Shown here piece after piece: positions 1 through 12,700 of a stretch of 64,000 nt of DNA. The translations under genes and the position numbers were made by a program. The notes beneath the pieces were generated by a model. That model did not search any database. It was not told the DNA's origin and saw nothing but the letters and a program-made list of their open reading frames with translations. How positions within the stretch are numbered: the stretch's first letter is position 1; every line of letters begins with the position of its first letter. Origin of the DNA: Lagopus muta (Eukaryota > Chordata > Aves > Galliformes > Phasianidae); contig NC_064436.1 in NCBI RefSeq assembly GCF_023343835.1, positions 49,823,883 through 49,887,882 on the forward strand. The letters are read 5' to 3'.

Positions 1-3000
1 ATGAGAGAATAGCCTACATTTTAGGGGGTGACAGCACACTTTTATGTTTATTTCATAGCACAACTGAACTGATACTGTAAACTTGCAAACACCTCAGATG
101 ACCCTATTTAATCATCTGTAATAGCAGAAGTGGAAGAGCATTAGTAGGCACGTGGTTTCCTTTTGTGTTGTTGGTTTTGTTTTTCTTGCCTGCATGACTT
201 TTTTCTTTGCTGGTAATTTCAGTAAAAGATTATTATTCAGCTAGGAAGCTGCCTTCTTTCTATTTAAAATCCTGGTAACACTTAAGCTATCCAGTCTGTA
301 AATCATGAATAATTCCAACTAAGCTCTGAAGTGAAACCACTTTCAGATCTCCTTATAGAATTTATAAAAGCTTTTAATGAAATAGTAATATGCTATTGCA
401 ACAGGTTTTTTTTTTTTGCATCTCAACCTCTTCCACATCATAAAATATAAAGAAAGCAAACGGGACTGCAAGGCTTGTAGAAGGCGGCAATAGCTTTCCT
501 AAAGCTGGTAGATAGCTTAGTTGGAAGAAAACCCACAAGCTTTCAAGCTGCTTTTTTAAAAAGAAAGTCACAAGTTCCATACACAGACTGAGAAGGTACT
601 TTCCTCACTTAAGCCTTTGGTCTTAAGGCTTGATGCTACAGGTAGGCCAACCTAATGCCTTCATGATGCTGGTATGGGAGGTCCTGCTCCTGGCTTTCCA
701 CATTCGTCCATTCTGCCTGCCCTTGTTCTTAACTCATCACACAGCAAATTGGTTCAAGGTACTGAAGAGGCAGAAAATGCATTTTTTGTTCTTCTAGTGT
801 TATTCTTATGCCAATAAACCTGGAGGTTATTCTTACTGATGTAAGAGGTTAATATCAGGTTTTCAGAAAGGCATGTTTCTTTCTCTTCCAGGTCCCAGTG
901 CAAGGAAAAGAGAGGTGCAGGTCATTTCAGTGGCTGCTAGCCATTAGATTGGTTTAGCTTGCACTGGTAACCCAGTGTTAAAGTCTTATCAGACATTAAT
1001 TAAAAACTGGATTGTGTAATTGCTGATTACTAAGCAGTACAATTTAAGAGAAAGAATAAAATGATGACAATAACTACTAAATTGTGTCTCAAGACCACAG
1101 CGAGCTTACTTCTCCACTTCATTCTCCCAGCAACTACTACGATGAATTGACTCCACTGTGGTTCCACACATGAAAACTTCCTGTGCCTTTTAAAGACAAA
1201 AGAAAACTCTTCTTCTCAGTAAATACGGCACAGCCAATAACTTTCTTAGTGTGACACCTAGTGTCAGACACCATACATGGCTCAGGCAGTGACATTATGG
1301 AGGCGTGATGGAACCTGCAGCATGCAGGAGTGTCACACCTGCTTCCACAGGCAGAAATGCCAGGGAAAGGGACCTTGATCAAAAAACATTGAAGACAGTT
1401 CAAAGCTAAAAGACTTCTGAAAACAAAACCACCATCAATACAACCAGTAGCAATATGTAGTGTTAGTTAAGGAGAGAATATACAAGTTACAGGAAAACTA
1501 TTGCTGGAAACTGAAGTCAACAATGCCAAACATACAGCCACACAGTAAAAACACTGATTTCTTTGGAAGCTCTAAATCAGGGTTTGAAGGATAATGAGAC
1601 TGAGATCCTTGAACAACAATTTCAGTTCAGTCTTAAGGAGAAAGTATTTGGCAAGAGCTGAATACATTTAGGGCTTCAGTACATTACTTAGCCCACCCCA
1701 AATTGTTTCTGCTATTTTTACACTGTACAATTTTGAAAACAAACAAACAAAAAAAAAACAAGGAATGGGAAATACTTGTCACACTTGACCAGACAAGAAG
1801 CTGGGTTATACAAAGGCTATGACAGAGAGAAAGAAAAATCACATACTGAAGGTGTTGTTAAAAAGCCCAATTCCAGAAAAACAGCTTCCCTTGTACTATG
1901 TGCTACACTAAAACAATAAGCATCATTTAAATGAACTGAATTACAGCAAATCCATTTTCTACTGTAGAATAGGAGATTAAGCTGCTCTGTTATTGGTTGA
2001 ACTGTTTGCTCAGATATTAAACAGAGTAACTTCAAAGTGGAATAATAAATATTTAATAAAAAGAAGAAAGGTTATAGAAATTCCCAATAGCTTTCTTCTT
2101 CTCTCTGTTTCTTGCTAATGTTTACCATACTGATCAGATAGATAGTATACCTAATCTCACATCATGTCTGTGATGGTGACAGGCAGCAAATAATTCACAG
2201 GACCCAGCATGAATTTTTTGTAACAAATACCTAGGAAGTAAACCATCTATGTACACTATTACTTGCTGCATTGATTTCTAGAACAAATATAAAAGAGTAT
2301 GCATGTGGCATATCGAGTTATTTTAAGCTCAGTGAACTATATATATATTACAATGTTTGATATAGCATCCAAAGCTATAATCTCATAGAAAATAAATATA
2401 AACGTTGTTAATTAAGATTTAGTATCCAATATCAGACTTAGACTATCTTGTAAGGAAAAAAACAAATGGAAATAATATCTGACTATGGGGTGCAAGAATG
2501 TGAATTTGATTTCTGCTTCATTCAATTAATATTTTATTTAATAAATCCTACAGGATAGTTAGACTCAAAGTTATTAGATGTCAATACACAAACTCAACCC
2601 TACCTGGACCATAGGGTCAGAAAGTGCCTCTGAGATGTAGATTCCAGGAAATAGGAAAATAGGGGGGTGTTGCAGTACATACATTTTTTTTTTTTACTCT
2701 CTCCCCCAGCTGCTGTAAACTAAATAGCAGACAGACCCTTCCTGTGACATAGTGCAACCTTCCACATGAAAAATTAATCTTAAAATTCTTATTTTCCTTT
2801 CCGCTTTTGGATACTCCTTCACCTAGGCAACTTGATCTGCTCCAGCTACACACTTTTTAAAATAATAATGTTGCAAATACATAGGTGGCATTCATATGGC
2901 CATTTAAAATAGATAGCATCACACAATCATATTGAGTCAGACTGCCTAGGCATCAACTTTTTTTTGCATACTTACACCCACTGAAAATTAGTTACAATGT

Positions 3001-5416
3001 AGACACAGTCACATGTTATTTCATGTCAATTAAGATTTTTATATATATATATACGAACCAATACTTAACACAGTCTACAAAAAAATAAGATTATGTAAAA
3101 TACAACATGGGAATTCAGATACACAATGCTGGCAGCTTTACAGCAAAAGCACCAAACAGCTGTAAATAGGATGTCTTGTTTACTCACCAGACATTAAGAA
3201 GGAATACAACACACATTGTTTGTCTCCAAACCTCTTCTAACAGCATGCATCACTTTCAGACAAGCTCATGTCTGTTTCGCATAAAGTATCGAAGGCTCTG
3301 TCGCCCCACAGGAAAAACATGTACTTTGTGATACTAAACTCATTGCTCTGCAAAGCTGAGACTTTTTAGCAACAGAATACTGTAAGTGGGATTGCCCCTG
3401 CACCACTACAGGAACACTGTCCATTTGGTAGAAAGTAGCATTAGGAGTTGGAACATTAGAATCTGTTACAATGTTTTTCACTGCAAAATCTAAACAGAAT
3501 GTAAACATGTCTGTCTCACAGGTAAAAAAAAATCAGTCTAGAAAAGAGTTGTGTTCTAAGAGACCCAATGCTGCAACTATTAAAGTGAACTGAGGTAATT
3601 AATCCCCATTACAATTTCAACTGGTGCAATCCAAAATTCCTTTTACACACATAACTTTTCCTCTTTTGTTATTTACTCTAAGCCCAATTTGTTTCAGACT
3701 GCTGTTAGTTCACAGAAATCTGTGAAAACATCTTTTATTCCATCTACTACTAATGTTTCAACACACCCTTCTACAAGTCTGAAAGGGAAGCACTGAACTT
3801 CATGGTTTAATACAAGTTGAGAACACACACAGTTCCACAGCTAGTTAAGATGCCTTTGTACACATCTACACATTCCTTGTGTTCCTGCCATTCCACTGTT
3901 ACTACCAGTAGCATTTGGGTGATCAAATGGTGAGCCACACTGGGGAATTTAGAAACTACTCTAGATGAAGATCCAGGTCTCACTTCATTTCTACTTTCCA
4001 AAATCGGTCCCAAAAACCAGCTCCCCACATCACTCCATGAAAGTGATTGCTAGCGTAAGAGAAGGATGAAATACACTGCCTTTCAGCAGAAACTGTTTAT
4101 ATCAGTTTAAAACTTCTTAGAAGCACATACTAAGATTATTAGAGATGTTAACTGGTGAATTACCTGAAGAAAAAAACATAATTAGAAACTGATGAGTACA
4201 GGTGAAAATAGGGATGAGAGGGAAGTCCCCTCTTTCTCTGAGGAACAGACAAAAGTAGCTTACTGTCTAAGGAGAATAGGAAGAACTACTTAACCCTACA
4301 CGTGGTCATAAAACCAGTAACTCCACCGTATCCATAATTTTCAGTAACTAGCAATTAATTTGAACTCCTAATGTAATAATCAGAAAGATCAACACAGCGG
4401 AATGGTGATACAGGAGATGTAATAACAAAAGGACCAGTGCAATGGAAAGGTGCTCACCTGTCTCTGAAGATCTAGGTTCACAGGGAGAAAACTCCACAAG
4501 GAAGAAAACTCCAAACAGCAACCCTCCCCCAGGGGGGGTCAGCTCTTAAATGGGGTCTAGGAGAGGTGCAGCAGGGCTCCACCCCCTCTGCTCACACAGC
4601 TGAATTGCCTTCACCTGTGTTCCCAGAGCTGACTGGGATTCCTCAGGTGATCAATCAGTAGTTCAGGCCATGACTCAACAGTTCCCATACACCTAGGTTC
4701 ATCTTTTGAAGATGTTCTTTGGATCCTTGATGAGAACTGATCAGAGTTGTATCTCAGTAGCAGTTTTGTGAGAAATCATTACCTGCTGGGAACTAAGTAC
4801 TGCATGTTTTACTTTTTGTCTGTGTGAGTTTTTTATGTGTAATTAAGTTTCATCTGAAGACTTCATGTGCACGTTTTGGGCTGACGTACTGCTGGAAATC
4901 AGTATATAAGAAGAAAGAATGTAGGCTCTGTGTTTCAACATACTGTTCTACTGTCTGGAGTCTGACATGATGAAGGTTAACAGTTTCACTGTGGGTCAGT
5001 GAAAGCTAGAATAATTTGAGAATAATTTACATTGTACAGTTAAAAGTCATGATGCATAAACTAGAAACACATATGTGAATGAATCTGGGATGGAAGGCAT
5101 TGGCTTCAAAACCCACAAACTGACAGTCATGTTATGTATCCTTCCTGTGAAGCAGCCACAATGAGGTAACTCACTCTACACAAACAAGCCTGCTATGCTG
5201 GCATGTAACACGGTTTAGGAAAGTCTTTTGCCCTATTAAAAAAGTCATGGCACGCTGTCACCTTGCTAAGCCAATCAGGACAAAACTCTAGGAATACTGT
5301 TAGTCAAAGGAAGTACGCTGACTTTAGATGTTGTCTTTAAGACACAATGATGTGTCTAATGACATTAAAATTATTATTTAATTCATTTCCACAAACTTTA
5401 CTGATGGAACACTTAC
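1..5416 (-). other. FAM114A1: FAM114A1 intron 3 (5' part), no further exon seen
   Basis: AT-rich noncoding sequence downstream, on the minus strand, of the second coding exon. I looked for the next FAM114A1 exon, which should continue after the SSASATVG segment, and found no match on the minus strand, so the intron probably runs past the left edge. It holds homopolymer runs, a short AT dinucleotide run near 3040-3052 and one LTR-like repeat copy near 4.5 kb. The short open frames here are not supported by splice sites or recognisable homology. Confidence 0.6.
4451..4691 (+). repeat. LTR-like dispersed repeat, copy A
   Basis: About 240 bp that aligns with 22459-22697 and the right part of 30996-31291. 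Shared landmarks in the same order are a TGCTYACC start, a CTTAAATG segment, GGAGAGGTGCAGC, GCTCCACCCC, AATTGCCTTCACCTGTG, CCTCAGGTG and an ACA end. TG...CA termini suggest a solo LTR, but no family name can be given with confidence. No clean target-site duplication is visible at this copy. Confidence 0.6.
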
Positions 5417-5501
5417 CCACTGTGGCTGAAGCTGATGACAGGAGAGACTTGCCCCAGGAACCCCACGCTCCCCATCTACTTGCTTTAGATGAGTCTGTGG
5501 C
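5417..5501 (-). CDS. FAM114A1: FAM114A1 second coding exon
   Basis: This 85-bp minus-strand exon is read after the splice acceptor TTTTACAG and ends at the donor GTAAGT, leaving a phase-1 end. It encodes 28 residues containing SRWGAWGSWGKSLLSSASATV, which matches the conserved GWGSWGKSLLSSASATVG signature after the acidic N terminus of FAM114A1 (NOXP20). It joins in frame (phase 0) to the exon at 6704-7045. The remaining roughly two thirds of the protein, with its coiled-coil part, is not in the window. The call rests on remembered family sequence and agreement of both splice sites and reading frame. Confidence 0.9.
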
Positions 5502-6703
5502 CTGTAAAACAGATATATTACTCTAAAAATCTGACTAAAATCATGTGATGTCTTCTGAAGAATGATTCTTTATAGTCAGAATATAGAGAGGAATAGCCCA
5601 GAATGACTGCTTGAAAAAAACCTTTGCCACTAGTTCCTCTAACAGAAGCTTAAGCTTTTGTGCAAAGTAGTCCAGGAGTAAAGGTATCATTTAACAACGC
5701 TGCAGGGCTGTTGCTGTTCTCATCTCACATATTCTTCCCCACAGGAGCAAACAGATCATCAAGCTGACTCTGACACATCTCTCAACGGTGGCACTGCTCC
5801 TTTGGCTATTTCAAAATGCACCTATTCCTTAAAGACATAAAACTCCATCAATTCTTTAATATGTCCTGACTAGATGATCTTGTAGGTCCTTTCCAACCTT
5901 GTGATTCTATAATTCTAATGTCCTAATATTTCTTCAGGCACCTAATCTTAAGAAGCCATACAAATTTATTATGGTTATTCTCTGTGATAGGCAGGAACTC
6001 ACCTTCTTTCTCAGTTCTACATGGAGCCAGAGCTAGAGGCTTCTCTGTCTGAGTCTCCTTACAGGTAAACATGCATAGGGAATTTCTCACAACTGCATTC
6101 AATCAAAACAGAGCCATAGAAGGCACTGAGCACTTTTTCCATTAATGTCTCTCTCTTTTTTTTTTTTTTTTTTCCTTTTTAATGAACTTCTTGCCTTTGC
6201 TCACAGTAGTCCCAGGGGTTTGGGGATCACAAATCAAAAACCGCTGGCTTGGAACAAAGAAAGTCAGTTTCACTCACTTTCTCGGAGTCTTGTGAAAGAC
6301 ACTTTATTTTTGTGAAGTCAGTGAAAATAAGAAAGCACGAGACTTAATGCTGCAAATGCAGCTTAAGTTCTGTCCTCTTCAAGGTTTGTTCTGTGAACTG
6401 GACAAAGCAGATATGTACAGGAAACCAGATAACAAAATCATAGGAGTACTACAGCTATATAAAATGGACTAGGTTCTTACTAAGACTCTGGCATAGTTTT
6501 ATTGCACCAAGATTGCAAGATCAAATTAATACCATACCAGCAAAGAGAGATTCAGCTGTTCCCAGCTCCCAAAAGCCAGTGATGGAGTCTAACTGATTCT
6601 ATCCTCATGAAGGTTCTTATGAAGAACAGTGTCAGCGTTTTACAAAATTTGGTTCTCACAGAGCAAGAGGGGGAGGGCTTTTATGGAAGAAAGCATTACT
6701 CAC
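5502..6703 (-). other. FAM114A1: FAM114A1 intron 2
   Basis: Intron of about 1.2 kb between the two coding exons, bounded by GTGAGT (donor side) and TTTTACAG (acceptor side). It contains the 3' tail of a CR1 element and a T-run of about 18 bases near 6156-6173. Nothing else is recognisable. Confidence 0.75.
5864..5917 (+). repeat. CR1 LINE 3' tail fragment
   Basis: The sequence reads as the standard CR1 3' end: CTAGATGATCTTGTAGGTCC, then TTTCCAACCTTGTGATTCTA, then a degenerate ATTCTA repeat. Only the last 50 or so bases of the element are present, as expected of a severely 5'-truncated copy. Confidence 0.85.
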
Positions 6704-7045
6704 TGAACTACTTTGTTCAGGCACTGTTTCTTCAGGCTCAGGTTCCGTATCAAGGCTTACAGTCTCAATGCACTCAGTGGGCATGTCTTCAGCCACCTCT
6801 CCATTGGAAGGCAGACTTTCAGCTATTTCTTCAGTCAAAGGATTTTCATTAATAAATACATCTCCCTTCTGTCCATTACTGGCACCCTCAGTGGCCTGTC
6901 CCTGCTCATCTTGTGAGGACGCAGGCAGGATCTCAGCTTCCACAGGGTGCAGTACTGACTCCTGAGGCAATACATCTGTGTTTGGCATTTCCATTACTTC
7001 AGGTTTTTCTTCAGATGGGATGCCATCACTTAAGTCTTCAGACAT
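6704..7045 (-). CDS. FAM114A1: FAM114A1 first coding exon (N-terminal acidic region)
   Basis: This exon encodes residues 1-114 of FAM114A1 (NOXP20), a cytosolic protein of the FAM114 family linked in the literature to neuronal development. No enzymatic activity is assigned to it. The ATG at 7045-7043 lies 8 nt inside the exon, which begins at 7053 after a good acceptor (TTTTCTCTGTTCAG). A TGA just upstream of the ATG inside the exon closes a neighbouring frame. The protein start, MSEDLSDGIPSEEKPEVMEM, and the later segment TECIETVSLDTEPEPE match the acidic, low-complexity N terminus of the vertebrate family (EMPNxDxLP and AECIDSVSLEAEP in human). The exon ends at a GTGAGT donor in phase 0, and the open frame beyond that point is intron read-through. 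The 5' leader is inferred to be spliced from the CpG island near 9.3 kb. Confidence 0.92.
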
Positions 7046-7053
7046 TTTCAATT

Positions 7054-9315
7054 CTGAACAGAGAAAACAAGTCAATGTTTTCAGACTCTACAAACAGGCA
7101 AACGACCATAAAATACCTAGTGCTTCCCAAAAGCTACTGCTGAAAAACAACGTAGACTGTGTGTACCTATGGAGCGCTGTGATACGTGTGTCACACCGGC
7201 CCTGACTACTTTCACCATGCAGGACTGCACTCAAGTACAAAGAGCAGCACTATTAGTTTGTGTTCCAAAACACTGCTTGGTGATGGAGAAAGGATGTTTG
7301 TTTGTCTGGAGAGGTCAACTATGAGAACTTCCAAACGGTTAATTTCAATGATTTTTATAGAGGAAATGCCAATAGTTAGTGAGATAATCTGATCTGAAAT
7401 GGCTCTGGAACACAATGACCAAGCAGCTCTTACTCTCATTTTCATCACTTCTACTTGTACAGGTTCCTACAGCCTGCTGATTGATGGTGAGGAGGATGAC
7501 AAGAATCTGAATAAAGCACAGTGTGATTAAAGCTGTGGTAATGTTAACGTATTAGAGAAGGGAAATAATTTGAACACATGACAGGCATGGTCCCTGCAGT
7601 CATTTCGTACACAGGAAGCATCCACTGCTCACACAGTCTGTATTTCTTGCCTGGGGAATGCAATGCTTCTCACCTGTTCTAAAATGTCATGTAAGAATTC
7701 AATAAGAATTAATTAAACAATTAAGCTGTGTGACTAAACTTCAACTCTGAAGCCAATGTAAGTTTGTATGAGGTACAGTTACAGTTGTTTTTTTGTTTTT
7801 CTAAGTTTAAAACTGATTTTCCCTTATTTACTCCACATCTTTCAACACAATTTTCATTTTAAAGTATTTTCCACAATGCTGCAATCTGTAGATCAAGGAT
7901 CCAGGCACTGAGCTAGTCTTACACCTGACTAAGGAGAGGCAGAGTCCAAAAGCCCTATGAAGTGATTACCACTATTTACTTGTTGACAACAACAGCATGC
8001 CTGGCAGTGTACTTGAAAAACAAATCTTGTCAGAGTGCTGTTATTGCAAGGTCTTGTCTACACAAATTTTGTATGGCACAAAATGAACTCAGGCAATCTG
8101 TCTGGAGATGCTATATTTTTCACTGACTCCTATTCAAATTAACACAGTCCAAAGTACCTCTCTGAAGGACTGAGGTTCTAGAAGGGACTGAAGAACAGGA
8201 AAAGATGAGAAGTGGAATATGACAGGGATTTATAATGCATGACAAACGTGTATTTCTATCAGTGGAACTTATTAAAATCTGTGGAATCATGCACATCAGT
8301 GGCCTTAGCATCCCGTTTATCTAATTTGGATGTAGATCAGCTGTTTGAACAGCACCAAGTTTAAACCACTTGGGATCAGTGAACTGGAGTCATAAATAAA
8401 TAAGCAGTAGATGCCACTTACATTACTTCAGTTTACACTGGAACTTGTTTTATCTTTAGAAAATGTGCAGTTACACATCAGTATCTTTACACTTGCTGAA
8501 GTGCTGCTAAAGTGTTGCAAGCACCACCGAGTGCAGCCACCGGGCTGCGATCCGTCTGTTTATTTACTTGTTCACAGAAAGTTTGATCCTTCCTCGAAAC
8601 AAAGATGATGGAATTGAGTGGCTGCAGAGTTAAACAACAGCAGTTTCGCTTTTCAGTCATTTGCAGTTTTCCATTAAAATATCCATTAAAATATTGCAAA
8701 TACTATAAAATGCTTCAGTGTAGGCAACCATGGCTGTAGTTTAACACGACTCACTCCGCGATGAGTGAGACACCTAACGAATATGTTTCTATCTGCATCG
8801 CCTAGGACGGCCCTCTACTAAAACCCATACAACTTTTAGATATTCGTATCATAGTTCTGTATGGGATGGATGTGGACAGCAAACGCCCAACAGCAGTGCG
8901 ATATGTAAGGGATCACATGCAGTCTTGCCGGAGTAGCTCATCTTTGGGGGCCGCTGTGGCCAAGGGCCCTGCAGTTCTCCGCGCAGATGAGGGGAGCAGA
9001 GCAAACCGCCGAACTTCCCGAAGCACGGAGCAGCGCTTCGGCAATCCGTCACCCGCCGGACCCCCGCACGATGCGCGGCGGCACAGCTCCGCCCCCCCGC
9101 CCGACAGCCGCCGCCGTTCGTCCTCCGCGGGACCCGGCCCCGCTGCCACCTGCCCGGCGCAAAGCAGGAGGAACTGCCGCTCCCTCAAACCCGCAGCTTC
9201 CCCCTTTTCTTCTTTTATTCTTGCTTAAACCCTCCGGGCTTGAGCTATCGGTCAGCAGCCCGCAGCCGGTTTCAAAAGCGGCAGCAAGAAAAGCACGCAC
9301 CGCCGCTCTGCTTAC
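7054..9315 (-). other. FAM114A1: FAM114A1 intron 1
   Basis: Inferred intron between the noncoding first exon in the CpG island and the first coding exon. It is AT-rich up to about 8.5 kb, then carries one copy of a 136-bp direct repeat (8504-8639) and grades into the CpG island. No coding exon is apparent. Confidence 0.55.
8504..8639. repeat. 136-bp direct repeat flanking FAM114A1 promoter, copy 1
   Basis: Aligns without gaps to 9619-9754 (offset 1115 bp) with roughly nine or ten mismatches, mostly transitions. Shared landmarks include AGCACCACCGAGTGCAGCCA, TCCGTCTGTTTATTTACTTG and AAGTTTGATCCTTCCTC. It lies inside FAM114A1 intron 1. No known repeat family was recognised. Confidence 0.9.
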
Positions 9316-9625
9316 CGCTCTGCAGTCCGTCGCGGCGCACCCCCGGCTCCGTCCCCGCCCCGCCACGTCGGCAGCAGCGGGGGGAGGAGGGAGCGCCGGC
9401 CGGGCACGGCGGGACGGCCGGGCTGGGCCGCGCCGAGGGCGGGCTCTGCAGCCGCTCTCCGTCCGTCCCTCCGAGGCGGCCGTCTGTAGCGGAGGGGCCG
9501 CCGCGAGGTGCCGGCTGCTGGACGGGTGCGCTGCGCCGTCCCGCCGCGGCCGCCACGACCGCCACGACCCCGAGGGGGCCGACGGGGGAAGAGTGCGGCA
9601 GCGCCGGGGCTATAAAGCATGCTGA
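8935..9625 (-). promoter_or_regulatory. FAM114A1: CpG island, FAM114A1 promoter
   Basis: GC-rich tract packed with CG dinucleotides and GGCGG/CCGCCC boxes, in sharp contrast to AT-rich sequence on both sides. It sits just 5' of the FAM114A1 coding exons and contains a strong minus-strand donor (9316/9315), so it is the natural promoter of that gene. Long open frames on both strands here come from low stop-codon density in GC-rich DNA. A plus-strand TATAAAGC at 9611 could support divergent transcription, but this is weak. Confidence 0.8.
9316..9480 (-). other. FAM114A1: Probable FAM114A1 noncoding first exon (5' UTR)
   Basis: On the minus strand the sequence GCAGAGCG is followed by GTAAGC, a near-consensus donor, at 9315-9310. 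No initiator or TATA element fixes the transcription start, so the upstream boundary given is only a guess. Splicing to 7053 would give a leader ending 8 nt before the ATG. Confidence 0.45.
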
Positions 9626-9754
9626 AGTGTTGCGAGCACCACCGAGTGCAGCCACTGGGCTGTAATCCGTCTGTTTATTTACTTGTTCACGGAAAGTTTG
9701 ATCCTTCCTCAAAACAAAGATGATGGAAGTGAGTGGCTGCAGAGTTAAACAACG
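9619..9754. repeat. 136-bp direct repeat flanking FAM114A1 promoter, copy 2
   Basis: Second copy of the repeat at 8504-8639, same orientation, about 93 percent identical by eye and gap-free. It lies immediately upstream of the FAM114A1 promoter, so the two copies bracket the CpG island. Confidence 0.9.
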
Positions 9755-12700
9755 GCGGCCGCTCGGAGGCGTGCCCGCAAACTTCCAGCAGTGCCCCTCA
9801 CGGCTTTTCCTCTTTTTTTATTTTTTCCTGCCTCCTCTTAGGGCAAAGCGTGCCCTTTCGCTGCGATCAGGGTTCATTGCCGCGTCGCTTCTGCCGCCAG
9901 ACTTCCTTTTCTGAATAAAGTTATTCTCTGTTGCCCCAGGAAGCATAACACATCCTATGAATCACTGAGGAGGGCCTCTATGGGAGGCCACAAAACAAAC
10001 ACGATTTCTCGGAGGGTTGCTTCACAGCTAGGGATAGAGCCGCGTGACCGACGCCCTTACCAAGCAGATCTCTGACGCTTCCCGTGAAGGTGGCTGACAG
10101 CAGGACGAACGCCTGTATCGCTAAGGCACGCACTGATTTCTGAGGAGTTTCAGTGAGACTACAATTAACGGGGCGTGCTGGGCACTCTGGTGCCTTTCAC
10201 ATTAATGCAGTAGATGTATTCATTGAGAGCTCTGGAGTAATCCTGAGGGTTTGCCTCTGCTTTTTAATGGTATCTGCGGAAGAGTAAAGCGTTGTCTTAG
10301 GAAGAATTCTAATGGATAAAGCTCGGCGGCTGAAGATGGCTTTTTCCTCATCATGTAATATAATTTGGACTATGAAACGGATCTTAAAGTGCCAGTTTGC
10401 AGATTCTGTATAAGTCCATGCACGTTTTAGAAATGGAAGACGGTATTAATGAATCTTGTCATAGAAAGTTGTTTGTTAAGGATGAATTAACATTATAAAT
10501 GTGTGTGTATGCCTGTGGGCTAGAAGGGTGTGTTAGTTTCTTGAACTGCTGACTGACTTGTTTGAATTTAGCACTTGCGTTTTACAGTAAGTTTTCTTTT
10601 TCTTTCACTTGCCGATAATGAATTTCACTTGTATTTTTTTCTCTGCAGTGATGTCGCAAATGGTTTTTGCAACAAAAAGTTAATATGGGAAAGGAGCAGT
10701 AAGGATGGAACCTCTCTCCTCCACCCTGGATTTCACTGAAGTTTGTTATCTCTCTAAGTTGAGTGCTGTTGCCTTCTAAAAGGGCCCTTGATAGGTTTCA
10801 GAGAAAAATCACAGAATCATAGAGATTGGAAGGGATCTCTGAAAAATACTTGCCCTTTAGTGAATATAGAATTTTAAAGAAAAGATGGAAGGACACAAAT
10901 TCGTTGTGTGACTCAATCTGATTACATTTATCAAGGCACAGAATTATGCATAACATTTGGGCAACGTATTCATCTTCTTCTAGTGATTGCACGAGAGTGG
11001 TAAGTATGAGAGCTAATGGCATGCAATTCATAGTAAAATGCTTATTTTTCTGTTTAATGTATGCTTAAACATATCTTAGTAGAATGTATGCAGAGCTCAG
11101 ACTATGCCAGTGGCAGTAACAGGCCCTAATTTATGGAACAGTTCTTACATGTTAACTGAGAATATGTCTGATTCTGTACTCATTAGAGTGATATGTTTGC
11201 ATGTTCAGTTTGTTGTGCTGTTACATTCCAAAACAGGAGTGCATGTTTGGTACGACTGAAGGCTTGTAAGATTATATCTTTTCAGATAGGAGCAGGCAAT
11301 AGCATGGCTTGTAAGTAACAGTATCACGAAGTGTCACTTATAAATCAGATTTGAATACTCTTGTCTGTAATCAACAGTTATGGAGAAAGAGCTGAGGAGT
11401 ACCACCATAAGGCTTATCAGCACGAGAATGAGAGTATGAATTTTTTGTACTCTGCCGTGTGCTGTTGGTCCTGTCTTTCCCTTTCTTTTGTGGATTACTT
11501 CTTTTCACTTGAAGGTGAGAAAGGAAGAATGGCATATGGAATCTGCTGCAAAATGAGAAAGTAATATTAAAAATGATTTCCTTTGCTTACTGAATCACCA
11601 AAATGCTGAATCGTGCATACACTGTAGCATGCTATGCCAAAAAGGAAGATGAGTTCCTCGGTTAAACCATATTTAGACCTTCCTAAGATGGAATTTCTAA
11701 CTAATGTTACATGGAAATACAGAGAGGCTGGTATGTGTCTTTGCCAGGACAATAACACAAGTGCTTGGGCATTCAGTACTCAATTTGTTCTTCTGTTTTA
11801 ATTCAAAAGTTCCATGTCCACTATTTAACTCAGTTACAACACTGCTGGAATGGGAGAGAGATTCTTCTTTTACCCTTAACTGGGAATTAAAATAAGGCAA
11901 ATAATGCTTTTAAAAACCAGCTTTGATAATAACTTGTCAATTAATAAGTAGAGCTAAGTGAAAAAAAAAAGATCAGTGTAATACAAAGACCTTGATCACT
12001 ATTAAGAGATGGAGATGTTTGAACTCTGGTGTCAAACTTGCTCAAAAGAAGTGCCTACTTTTGTATTAATGTGATGAAGAAAGAAAACTGGTAAAGATAC
12101 TGAGGTTGTTTTTGGTTTTTTTTTCCTGCTTACCTTACCACAAAGCATGAAAACACCCAGTCAAATAACAACTAAATAATGGGGAAGTTATATTAGTGCT
12201 GTATGTGAAAAAACATCTGGAGAAACAGAAATGTTATTTCTCAAACTGTCAATAGATGGCACAAACAAGTTTTATAAAAAGTGTGGGTGTTTTAAAGTAC
12301 TGTTACAGAAAAGGATAGAATTACAGGAAGTTTTCTCTTTGTCTTTTCCTGAACACCTTTTCTGCTTTTTATGAGAGCGGGGATTTCAGGTAAGAAAGTT
12401 CTGTTTTTTATTGAATTTATGCTTTTTCTAGTTAGCTAAACAGCCTACTTTTATATTCTGCATCTTATTTGAAATTAGACCACGTTTTTCATAAAAATTT
12501 ATTAGCAGATGTATGATAAGCATGTGGGTAAAAAATGAGAGTGAATGGTTTTTTTGGTCAGTATATTTGTCCAGAGAAGCTGGCCAAATAGCATTCTTTT
12601 TGTATTTGTACCACAGTCATAGTGAAGGGGGTCACAGTGTTATAACTGAAGTAGTTTTCTTACAGTTAAAATTAGGTCTAACTGATAGTATGTTTCATTG

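Noticed and set aside
3266-3508. 80-codon minus-strand frame considered as the next FAM114A1 exon
   Set aside because: It does not match the family sequence expected after SSASATVG, and its ends lack a fitting acceptor/donor pair in the required phase.
8640-9618. Idea that the 136-bp repeats around the FAM114A1 promoter are LTRs
   Set aside because: No terminal TG/CA, and the enclosed DNA is a host CpG island with the gene's first exon.
8866-9712. Long open frames on both strands in the FAM114A1 CpG island (up to 212 codons)
   Set aside because: GC-rich DNA has few stop codons; the translations are A/P/R/G-rich and show no domain.
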